Below are positions 1-6,556 of a stretch of DNA of 64,000 bases, one piece after another. Numbering within the stretch: the first letter of the stretch is position 1; the number at the start of each line of letters is the position of its first letter. The notes beneath the pieces are model-generated. The model worked only from the letters and a program-made list of their open reading frames with translations. It searched no databases and was not told where the DNA came from. The position numbers were made by a program, and so were the translations under genes. Source of the DNA: Rhizobium sp. L43 (lineage in GTDB: Bacteria > Pseudomonadota > Alphaproteobacteria > Rhizobiales > Rhizobiaceae); contig NZ_NWSQ01000012.1 of assembly GCF_002531725.1 (NCBI RefSeq), positions 168,111 through 232,110 on the forward strand. The letters are read 5' to 3'.

Positions 1-584
1 TCGGCAGGCTCGCAGATGCCGATCTCGCCATCATCGTCGATCCGGTCGACGGCACGTTCAATTTCGCCGCCGGCATCCCGGCCTTCGGCGTCATGGCCTC
101 CGTCATATCAGGCGGTGAGACCATTGCCGGCATCATCTATGATCCGATGGGCGACGACTGGGTAATGGCGGAAAAGGGCGGCGGCGCCTGGCTGCGGCGG
201 CCGGATGGCGAAGCGCGGCGATTGCACACGGCCGAGCCGGTCGCGCTAGACCAGATGGTCGGCATGGCCTCCACCGGCTACCTGCCGCAGGAGAAGCGGG
301 CAGAGATCCTCGGTAATCTCGCCAAGGTCCGCTTCCTCACCAATTACCGCTGCGCCGCCCATGAATACCGCACCTTTGCCGGCGGCCATGTGCATTACCT
401 CATGTACAACAAGCTGATGCCCTGGGACCACCTCGCCGGCACGTTGATCTCGCAGGAATCAGGTGCCCATGCGGCCCGTTTCGACGGCTCGCCCTATCTG
501 CCGCACCATCTCGACGGCGGGCTGCTGATTGCCCCCGACAAGGCTTCGTGGGACGTGCTGCGTCGCGAGGTCTTTACCGTCTGA
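1..584 (+). CDS. Inositol monophosphatase family protein (3' part, start outside window)
   Basis: This is the C-terminal part of a Mg2+-dependent, Li+-sensitive sugar-phosphatase fold protein (IMPase/FBPase/CysQ superfamily). The frame is open from the window edge and carries the superfamily signature DPVDGTFNFAAG at about bases 36-71, which supplies metal-binding aspartates. A second family feature, the WDHLAG segment near base 423, corresponds to the conserved W-D-xx-A-G motif. About 193 residues are visible, so roughly the first quarter is missing. The substrate (myo-inositol-phosphate, another sugar phosphate, or 3'-phosphoadenosine-phosphate) cannot be told from this part. The gene converges on the following GNAT gene across a hairpin. 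Confidence 0.9.
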   Translation, partial: GRLADADLAIIVDPVDGTFNFAAGIPAFGVMASVISGGETIAGIIYDPMGDDWVMAEKGGGAWLRRPDGEARRLHTAEPVALDQMVGMASTGYLPQEKRAEILGNLAKVRFLTNYRCAAHEYRTFAGGHVHYLMYNKLMPWDHLAGTLISQESGAHAARFDGSPYLPHHLDGGLLIAPDKASWDVLRREVFTV

Positions 585-595
585 AGACATGAAAG

Positions 596-625
596 CCGGC
601 CGCATAGTTCGGATTTTGCGGCCGG
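596..625. terminator. Hairpin between convergent genes
   Basis: A perfect 9-bp inverted repeat (CCGGCCGCA ... TGCGGCCGG) with a 12-nt loop lies 11 bases after the first gene's stop and before the convergent GNAT gene. No convincing T-run follows on either strand. A bidirectional terminator role is inferred from position. Confidence 0.4.
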
Positions 626-686
626 TCTCTGCGCAAAGAATTCTTTCACGGTTAGGACGCCGGCTTGTTTCGCCCGTCACCGCGGC

Positions 687-1160
687 TCAGCCGTAGAGCT
701 TTTCCATCAGGAAGTTTTCCAGGCTTTGGCCACGCTTCTCGACGATTTGCTTCTTTATCACGCGAAACCCTCTGCGCTCGAAAAACGGTCGGGCGGTTCG
801 GCTGGCTTCCGTATAAATTCGGCTGAATCCCAGCTTCAGGCCTTCCTCCTCGACCCGGCTCAGTAGGTGGCTTGCAATTCCGAGCCCCTGAAATTCGGGG
901 TGAACGAACATCATGTCCAGGCATCCGTCGCTGGTCAGATCGGAAAAGCCTACAGGCCTTCCCCCAATTTCTGCGATCCAGGCAGGCCTGCTTATTCTTC
1001 GCTCGGCCCATAGGCTGCGGTCTTCCACCTGTGCCCAAGCTTCTATCTGAGCTGGCAAATAGTGTTTGGAGGACACCTCTCGAATGGCGCGCAGGAAAAT
1101 TTCGATCGTCGCGTCCGCGTCGCCCGGTGCATAAGGCCTGACCAGAATTCGCTCATCCAT
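687..1160 (-). CDS. GNAT family N-acetyltransferase
   Basis: A 157-residue single-domain acetyltransferase of the GCN5 fold that would move an acetyl group from acetyl-CoA to an unknown amine. The acyl-CoA binding motif A is visible as FVHPEFQGLGIASHLLSRVE, the usual Q/R-x-x-G-x-G/A loop followed by a helix. The C-terminal RPFFERRGFRV matches the family's FYe-k-x-GF strand. The ATG at 1160 (MDERILVRPY) is preferred over an upstream ATG at 1211, because the latter would overlap the preceding MFS gene on the same strand. It lies 34 bp downstream of that gene and may be co-transcribed with it. The substrate cannot be predicted. Confidence 0.85.
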   Translation of the reverse strand: MDERILVRPYAPGDADATIEIFLRAIREVSSKHYLPAQIEAWAQVEDRSLWAERRISRPAWIAEIGGRPVGFSDLTSDGCLDMMFVHPEFQGLGIASHLLSRVEEEGLKLGFSRIYTEASRTARPFFERRGFRVIKKQIVEKRGQSLENFLMEKLYG

Positions 1161-1194
1161 CGGGAATGCCTTGAACCGGCCCAGCGGGCCTGCT

Positions 1195-2475
1195 TCAGAA
1201 ATGCGCCGCACCAGGATCGAGCTGCGGGCTGTCGCCGGGATGGGTGAAGAGCTTGCCGTTCTCTGCCCAAAGCGTGGCTGCGATGGTCAGCAGACCGAAA
1301 ATCGCAAAGCCGCCGAAGAGCGGCTGGACCGTGCCGTTGAACATCTGGCCGACCAGGCCGCCGAGGATGGTGCCGAAGGTCGTCGAGACGAAGCCAGTGA
1401 TGGCGGTCGCCGTGCCGGCGAGGTTGCCCATCGGCTCGAGGCTGATGGCGGTGAAATTGGTGGCGATCAGGGCAAACATCATCAGCACGACGGTGAAGAT
1501 GCCGTAAGCGATGGCGAAATCCGGCTTGCCGGCCAGCGAAATGATAAGGCCGATAGCCGACAGCGCCGTGAAGATCAGCAGGGCGGCGTGCGAGATGCGG
1601 CGCATGCCGAATTTGCGGACGAAGAAACCGTTGGCGAAATTGGCGACAGCGATGCCGCCGGCGGTGGCGGCAAAGGCGATCGGCAGCCAGTCGCCAAGGC
1701 CATAGACCTCGCCGAAGACCTGCTGCACCGAAATCACATAAGCGCTGATGACGCCGGTGAACATGGTGAGGCCGATCATGTAGCCGCAGGTGATGCGGTT
1801 GGTGAGCACGGTCTTGAAGCCGTCGACGACAGAGCCGACCGAAAGCGGCAGCCGCTCTTCCGGCGGCAGCGATTCTTTCAGCCTGAGAAGAGCCCAGACG
1901 AACAGGATGGTGGCGATGACGCCGAGCAGGATGAAGATCCAGTGCCAGTTGGCATAGAGGATGATCAGTTGGCCGACGGAGGGGGCAACGATCGGCACGA
2001 TCATGAAGACGATCATCACATAAGACATGACACGGGCCATTTCGCGGCCGCCGAAGCAATCGCGCACGATCGCCATGGTGGTGATGCGCACGGCCGCACC
2101 GCCGACACCTTGGATGAAGCGCATGATGAGCAGCATTTCGAAGCTGCCGGTTGCTGCCGCGGCAAACATTCCCACGATGTAGCAGACGAGGCCGCCGAGC
2201 AGGATGTTGCGGCGGCCGAACGTATCCGAAAGACTGCCGAAGAAGATCTGCGAGACGCCAAAGCCCAGGAGGAACACGCCGATGATCAGCTGCGCGTCGT
2301 TGGTATTGGTGACGCCGAGGGAATGGCCGATATTGGGCAATGCCGGCAGCATGCTGTCGATTGCCATGGCGACGCTGGCGGTCATGATGGCGATGGTGAC
2401 GACGAATTCGCCAAAGCCCATGCCGATGCGGCGGGAACCCTGGTTTTCCTGGTGCGGTTTATGCGGCGGCGTCAT
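1195..2475 (-). CDS. MFS transporter, Bcr/CflA-type drug efflux (copy 1)
   Basis: A 426-residue inner-membrane major facilitator with about 12 hydrophobic segments. The N-terminus shows the DHA1 (12-TM drug:H+ antiporter) pattern: MLPALP in TM1, then the cytoplasmic motif GSLSDTFGRRNILLGG between TM2 and TM3, and the TM4 segment RFIQGVGGAAVRITT. These are features of Bcr/CflA family exporters. The next gene upstream (2511-3758) is a clear paralogue, so the pair is a tandem duplication, 35 bp apart and probably one transcript. Substrates of Bcr/CflA pumps include bicyclomycin and other small compounds. The substrate here is unknown. Confidence 0.9.
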   Translation of the reverse strand: MTPPHKPHQENQGSRRIGMGFGEFVVTIAIMTASVAMAIDSMLPALPNIGHSLGVTNTNDAQLIIGVFLLGFGVSQIFFGSLSDTFGRRNILLGGLVCYIVGMFAAAATGSFEMLLIMRFIQGVGGAAVRITTMAIVRDCFGGREMARVMSYVMIVFMIVPIVAPSVGQLIILYANWHWIFILLGVIATILFVWALLRLKESLPPEERLPLSVGSVVDGFKTVLTNRITCGYMIGLTMFTGVISAYVISVQQVFGEVYGLGDWLPIAFAATAGGIAVANFANGFFVRKFGMRRISHAALLIFTALSAIGLIISLAGKPDFAIAYGIFTVVLMMFALIATNFTAISLEPMGNLAGTATAITGFVSTTFGTILGGLVGQMFNGTVQPLFGGFAIFGLLTIAATLWAENGKLFTHPGDSPQLDPGAAHF

Positions 2476-2510
2476 GTGGTGAAATCCCGGATGCAGAGGA
2501 GGTCGGCCGT

Positions 2511-3758
2511 TCAGACGGCCGGGTTCTGCTGTTGGAAGAGACGGCCCTTCTCGGCGATCAGCACGAAGACCAGCCCGATGATCGACACAGTGAAATAGCC
2601 GGCGACCATCGGCAGCGCGGTGCCGTCGAAGGCCTGGCCGATGCCGGCGCCGATGAGGGCGCCGCCGACCGTGCTCATGAAGCCGAGGACGGAAGAGGCG
2701 GTGCCGGCGACATGGCCGAGTGGCTCCATGGCGAGCGAGTTGAAGTTCGAGCCGATCCAGCCGAACTGGAACATAGCAAGGCCGAAGAAGGAGATGAACA
2801 GCGCGAAGGGCATCGGCTCGGCGCTTGCCATCTGGACGATCAACCAGATCGTGTTGATGGCGATAAAGCCGATGAGCGAACCGTGCGACAGGCGGCGCAT
2901 GCCGAGCTTGCCGACAAAGCGCGAATTGAAGAAGGACGACAGCGACATGAAGATCGCCACGCCGGCGAAGGCGAAGGGGAAATAAACGCCGAGATCGTAG
3001 ATGCCGACATAGACCTGCTGGGCGGAGTTGATGAAGCCGAACAGCGCACCGAAGATGAAGGTGCTGGCAATGGTGTAGCAGAGCGCCATGCGATTGGTCA
3101 GCACCAGCTTGAAGGCGCCGAAGATCGAGCGGGCGGTGAAGGGGCGGACATTGCCGGGATGCAGGGTTTCCGGCAGACGCAGATAGGCCCAGACGGCGAT
3201 AGCAGTCGCCATTGCGGCGATGAAGAGGAAGATCAGATGCCAGTTGCCGAAGAACATGACGATCTGGCCGGTGCCGGGCGCAATCACCGGCACGATCATG
3301 AAGACCATCATGATCAGCGACATGACTTCGGCCATCTGCCGGCCGCCATAGATATCGCGGACAATGGAGACGGTGATGACGCGCGTTGCCGCCGAACCGA
3401 CGCCCTGAACGAAGCGCAGGGCGAGCAAGCCTGCGAAGGAGGGGACGAAGACGATACTGATGGCGGAGAGAATGTAGATGACCAGACCGATCAGAAGCGG
3501 CGTGCGGCGGCCGAAACGGTCAGACAGCGGTCCGTAGAACAGCTGGGCGCAGCCGAAGCCGAGCAGATAGGTGGAGACGACGAATTGACGATGATTCTCG
3601 CTCTCGACGCCCAGGCTCGCGCCGATCTGCTGCAGGGCGGGCAGCATGATATCGATCGCCAGAGAGTTGACGGCCATCAGGAAGGCGGCGAGCGCGATAA
3701 ACTCTCGCCTGCCCATGGGCAGGCGGCCCGCGGACACGGCTTGTGATGAATCTGTCAC
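2511..3758 (-). CDS. MFS transporter, Bcr/CflA-type drug efflux (copy 2)
   Basis: A 415-residue paralogue of the downstream MFS gene, with the same layout: MLPALQQIG in TM1, GPLSDRFGRRTPLLIG as the loop 2-3 motif, and RFVQGVGSAATRVITVSIVR in TM4. The start used is a GTG at 3758; an internal ATG (MGRREFIALAA) about 15 codons later is a possible alternative, as no strong Shine-Dalgarno marks the GTG. It lies downstream of grxD, from which it is separated by two hairpins, so it probably has its own promoter. Divergence between the two copies suggests an old duplication rather than recent amplification. Confidence 0.9.
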   Translation of the reverse strand: MTDSSQAVSAGRLPMGRREFIALAAFLMAVNSLAIDIMLPALQQIGASLGVESENHRQFVVSTYLLGFGCAQLFYGPLSDRFGRRTPLLIGLVIYILSAISIVFVPSFAGLLALRFVQGVGSAATRVITVSIVRDIYGGRQMAEVMSLIMMVFMIVPVIAPGTGQIVMFFGNWHLIFLFIAAMATAIAVWAYLRLPETLHPGNVRPFTARSIFGAFKLVLTNRMALCYTIASTFIFGALFGFINSAQQVYVGIYDLGVYFPFAFAGVAIFMSLSSFFNSRFVGKLGMRRLSHGSLIGFIAINTIWLIVQMASAEPMPFALFISFFGLAMFQFGWIGSNFNSLAMEPLGHVAGTASSVLGFMSTVGGALIGAGIGQAFDGTALPMVAGYFTVSIIGLVFVLIAEKGRLFQQQNPAV

Positions 3759-3782
3759 AATGAAATTCCCATAAACAGGCTA

Positions 3783-3848
3783 AGGCGCTGCTGGCCGCAG
3801 CGCCTCGGACTCAAGATTACAGATTTGGAAACCGGGCGAACGCCCGGT
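3783..3848 (-). terminator. Two hairpins downstream of grxD
   Basis: Two perfect inverted repeats follow the grxD stop: an 8-bp stem with a 2-base loop at 3831-3848 (ACCGGGCG/CGCCCGGT), and a 9-bp stem with a 5-base loop at 3783-3805 (AGGCGCTGC/GCAGCGCCT). The T-runs after them on the minus strand are weak (TTCC and TTAG). They probably attenuate read-through from grxD into the MFS gene. Confidence 0.5.
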
Positions 3849-3854
3849 GACCTG

Positions 3855-4190
3855 TCAGGCGGCGCCGCGCACGGTGATGCCGTTTTCCTGGAGATGCTGC
3901 TGCAGTTCACCGGCCTGGAACATTTCCCGGACGATGTCACAGCCGCCGACGAACTCACCCTTTACGTAAAGCTGCGGGATTGTCGGCCAGTTGGAATAAT
4001 CCTTGATGCCCTGGCGGATTTCCGAATCGGCGAGCACGTTGACGCTCTTGTAGTCGACACCGATGTAATCGAGAATCTGCACGACCTGACCGGAGAAACC
4101 GCACTGCGGAAACTGCGGCGTGCCCTTCATGAAGAGGACGACGTCGTTGTTCTTGATTTCGTTGTCGATGAATTCGTGAATACCGCTCAT
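3855..4190 (-). CDS. grxD: Monothiol glutaredoxin Grx4 family
   Basis: A 111-residue CGFS-type monothiol glutaredoxin. The [2Fe-2S]-ligating motif is seen as PQCGFSGQVV, with KGTPQFP before it, the conserved WPTIPQLYVKGEFVGGCDI glutathione-binding region after it, and GEL near the C-terminus. Proteins of this type carry and hand over iron-sulfur clusters, often in complex with BolA proteins, and a bolA gene lies 2.1 kb upstream on the same strand. The ATG at 4190 (MSGIHEF) follows an AAGGA ribosome binding site; an upstream in-frame ATG at 4208 would add six residues without a better site. In related genomes grxD usually follows bolA directly, so the intervening 2 kb looks inserted (inference). 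Confidence 0.95.
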   Translation of the reverse strand: MSGIHEFIDNEIKNNDVVLFMKGTPQFPQCGFSGQVVQILDYIGVDYKSVNVLADSEIRQGIKDYSNWPTIPQLYVKGEFVGGCDIVREMFQAGELQQHLQENGITVRGAA

Positions 4191-4463
4191 GGGACCTGAT
4201 CCTTTCAACAGGCGGGTTAAAGGCCCGCCGTTTCAATCGTTGACTTTAGATAGCATGCGGCGGCAGGAATTCCAGCCGCCCGAACCAAAAAAAGACCAAT
4301 CTGGTCAGACCACTCCGGCATTGTTGCCGTCGCGTTACGGTTGCGGGCGAGACAGGCCTGGATCTGTCGGCTTTCCGCAGCGGTGAAATGGCTGAAATCC
4401 CAATGGTAAACGCGTCATCAGGCGGATCACGGCCGCCGACGCCCTTGCCGATGCCGAGGGAGC

Positions 4464-4694
4464 TCAGCTGCGCCGCTGGCGGCTCCGGCCGGCGGCGGTG
4501 CGGCGTTTGCTGACCTGTTTGCGGGCGGGTTTGCGCTTGGCCGCGGTCGTTTTGCGTGCAACCGTCGTCGTCGCGGCGGGGCGAATCTTGCGCCTGCTGC
4601 GCTTCGTCCTGACGCGGCCGGTGGTTTTCTTCAGGATTTCCTTCAGCACGCTGTCGACGACGCCTGATATCAATTCTTTGACAAGATCGGCCAC
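4464..4694 (-). CDS. Small basic protein with Lys/Arg/Ala-rich tail
   Basis: A 76-residue hypothetical protein. The first 25 residues form a plausible amphipathic helix (MADLVKELISGVVDSVLKEI). The rest is an extremely basic low-complexity tail of K, R, A and T, reminiscent of histone H1-like or other nucleic-acid-binding tails. It is supported by a GTG start at 4694 with a strong GGAGGG ribosome binding site five bases upstream. The family is not recognised. DNA or RNA binding is a guess from composition only. It lies alone between grxD and a divergently transcribed hydrolase gene. The 270 bases between its stop and grxD show no other gene. Confidence 0.65.
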   Translation of the reverse strand: MADLVKELISGVVDSVLKEILKKTTGRVRTKRSRRKIRPAATTTVARKTTAAKRKPARKQVSKRRTAAGRSRQRRS

Positions 4695-4860
4695 AAAAAC
4701 CCTCCGTTCGTGGTGGAAACGACATGGGTACTATTGAATTCCGGAAGGGTTCGGTTAGCAAGACGGCTTCGAGACCATAGCTGCTTTTTCGCCGACATGA
4801 GCGGCGCGGCAGCCGGATCGTATACAACATGCCGGCCATTTGGGCCGGCCGGAAGGTGGA

Positions 4861-6027
4861 ATGAAACTGATCGAGAAGCGGGTCGTCCTGCATTTTCCGG
4901 GCTTCGAGCCGCTTGACGGTGTCGCCCACAGGGCGCGCTACGAACGCTCTGCCCGGCAGAGTGCCGCCGTCTGGGGTTATTCGGTTGAGACGGGGGCGCC
5001 TGAGGCGGGAAGCGATCCCCTCAGTTTCGAAGTGACGACGGATAGCGGGGCGGAGCCCGGTTCCCCCAGCTGGCGGACGAAGAGCCGGATCCACATGGTC
5101 GATCACGACGGGTTTGTGCGCAAGCTGCGCAGCGGCAACACACTGAGCCAGATCATTGCGGGTTTTCGAAGCTGCGCTCAGATCATGCTGGGAGGCGGCA
5201 TGTGGGGATATTTCCGCCATGCCTGGCGCTTCGGCCTGTTCTTCCTTTTTCCTTTCCTGCTGACGGCGCTGGCGATTGCGCTGACGGTGCAGATCACCGT
5301 GCTGCCCTATGCTCTCGGTTTTTCGCCTTGGCACATGCTCTGGAGCGGACCGCTGGCGCTCTGCTTCTTCATTTTCGTCTTCCTGCCCTTTTCCGAACGT
5401 TTCCATACGCTGCATCTCTTTGCCGATTGGAAAATGGCGGTGGCGCTCGGCCGCATGGATCGGAAGGATTTCAACGACTGGCTGGAAGACCGGGCGACTG
5501 CCGTGCGCAAAGCGCTTGATGAGGAGGCGGACGAATATGTGATTTCTTCGCACAGCATGGGGTCGAGCGTTGCCGCCCATGTCATCGGCATATTGCTGGA
5601 AAGGGAGCCCGAGATCTTCAACGGCAAGCGCGTGGTGTTTGCCACACTCGGCAGCGCCATCCTGCAATGCGCGCTGCTGTCATCGGCGACGCTGCTGCGC
5701 GCCCGCGTCGCGCTGATCGCCCGCTGTCCCGCGATCTCCTGGCTCGACGTGCAGTGCCTGACGGATTCGATCAATTTCTACAAGGTGCCGGTCGTCGCCG
5801 TCTGCGGCCATGCGGATGCACCTCAGGCAAAGATGATCCTGATCCGCGTCAAGCAGATGCTGACGCGCGAGCACTATCGCAAGATCCGCAAGGATCAGCT
5901 GCGCGTCCACCGGCAATATGTGCTGGGGCCTGATATGAAGGGGTCCTTCGATTTCACGCTGATGACATCAGGTCCGATGCCGGCCTCGGTCTTTGCGAGT
6001 GCGGATGAGAAGAGGATGCCGGGGTGA
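4861..6027 (+). CDS. Membrane-anchored putative alpha/beta-hydrolase
   Basis: A 388-residue protein of unassigned function. An N-terminal soluble part starting VVLHFPGFEPLD is followed by two strongly hydrophobic segments near residues 125-150 and 155-180. A C-terminal part contains YVISSHSMGSSVAAH, which resembles a lipase nucleophile elbow (x-H-S-x-G), and then strands compatible with an alpha/beta-hydrolase. The membrane insertion between the first strand and the elbow is unusual. The ATG at 4861 follows GGAAGGTGGA, a good ribosome binding site. The gene is transcribed against its neighbours and separates grxD from bolA. Esterase or lipase activity is inferred; a catalytic Asp/His pair was not assigned. 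Confidence 0.75.
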   Translation: MKLIEKRVVLHFPGFEPLDGVAHRARYERSARQSAAVWGYSVETGAPEAGSDPLSFEVTTDSGAEPGSPSWRTKSRIHMVDHDGFVRKLRSGNTLSQIIAGFRSCAQIMLGGGMWGYFRHAWRFGLFFLFPFLLTALAIALTVQITVLPYALGFSPWHMLWSGPLALCFFIFVFLPFSERFHTLHLFADWKMAVALGRMDRKDFNDWLEDRATAVRKALDEEADEYVISSHSMGSSVAAHVIGILLEREPEIFNGKRVVFATLGSAILQCALLSSATLLRARVALIARCPAISWLDVQCLTDSINFYKVPVVAVCGHADAPQAKMILIRVKQMLTREHYRKIRKDQLRVHRQYVLGPDMKGSFDFTLMTSGPMPASVFASADEKRMPG

Positions 6028-6080
6028 GGGGTGGGTTATCTGCGGGGCTTGCTCTGCTATCTGCGTGGCATCCGTGAATA

Positions 6081-6188
6081 GCGGGCATGGATCCTCGGCT
6101 CAAGGCCGAGGATGACGGAGAGCGGGGTTGGCGCCCTGCCAAACTCGCTGTCGGCGCACCTCGGCCTTGAGCCGAGGATCCACGCCCG
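6081..6188. repeat. Inverted pair of palindromic repeats, no internal gene
   Basis: Two copies of a roughly 30-bp palindromic repeat lie in opposite orientation at 6082-6111 and 6159-6188, differing at one position. They are separated by 47 bases. Each contains an internal stem (ATCCTCGGC/GCCGAGGAT in the first, CCTCGGC/GCCGAGG in the second) around a 5-base loop. The first copy continues into GATGACGGA. The core matches the repeats that flank the GIY-YIG gene at 41.5-41.9 kb, with a G/C swap in the stem. The remaining sequence in the gap between the hydrolase and bolA holds no gene that I can see. Confidence 0.8.
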
Positions 6189-6303
6189 GTTGATGGATAC
6201 CGATATGGATGCCCGAGGCAAGCCACCTAGGCGTTAGCTGGGTGTCGACGTGCGATGGCGCGCCGTCTCACGGCCAGTGGAGCATTCCAATACCGACAAA
6301 ACT

Positions 6304-6537
6304 CTATTCCGGCGCCGAAGTCTGCAGGGCGAGGGCGTGCAGTATGCCGCCCATGTTGCCCTTCAGCGCCTCGTAGACCATCTGGTGCTGCTGCACGCGG
6401 CTCTTGCCGCGGAAGACTTCGGCGACGACCTCGGCGGCGTAGTGATCGCCGTCGCCCGCCAGATCGCGGATCGTCACCTTGGCACCGGGAATCCCAGCCT
6501 TGATCATGTCTTCGATATCGCCGGGTTTCATGGCCAT
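6304..6537 (-). CDS. BolA family protein
   Basis: A 77-residue BolA/IbaG-type protein with the class II KH-like fold. The segment GDGDHYAAEVVAEVFRGKS carries the conserved histidine, and QQHQMVYEALKG is the typical helix with a second conserved His. BolA proteins pair with CGFS glutaredoxins to hold or deliver [2Fe-2S] clusters, and some act as regulators. The ATG at 6537 is preceded by AAGGAGTAACGATC, a strong ribosome binding site. It starts 20 bp after the purL stop and is likely in the same transcript. The partner grxD gene is displaced 2.1 kb downstream. Confidence 0.93.
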   Translation of the reverse strand: MAMKPGDIEDMIKAGIPGAKVTIRDLAGDGDHYAAEVVAEVFRGKSRVQQHQMVYEALKGNMGGILHALALQTSAPE

Positions 6538-6556
6538 GATCGTTACTCCTTGCGCA

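Noticed and set aside
1171..2598. A 475-codon open frame antisense to the first MFS gene
   Set aside because: It is D/A/G/H-rich with no domains, and it mirrors the third-position GC bias of the real gene opposite.
2532..3746. A 404-codon open frame antisense to the second MFS gene
   Set aside because: Same composition artefact; the opposite strand has an unmistakable 12-TM transporter.
4246..5667. A 473-codon minus-strand frame across the hydrolase region
   Set aside because: Composition is that of a shadow frame; the plus-strand gene has membrane segments and a ribosome binding site.
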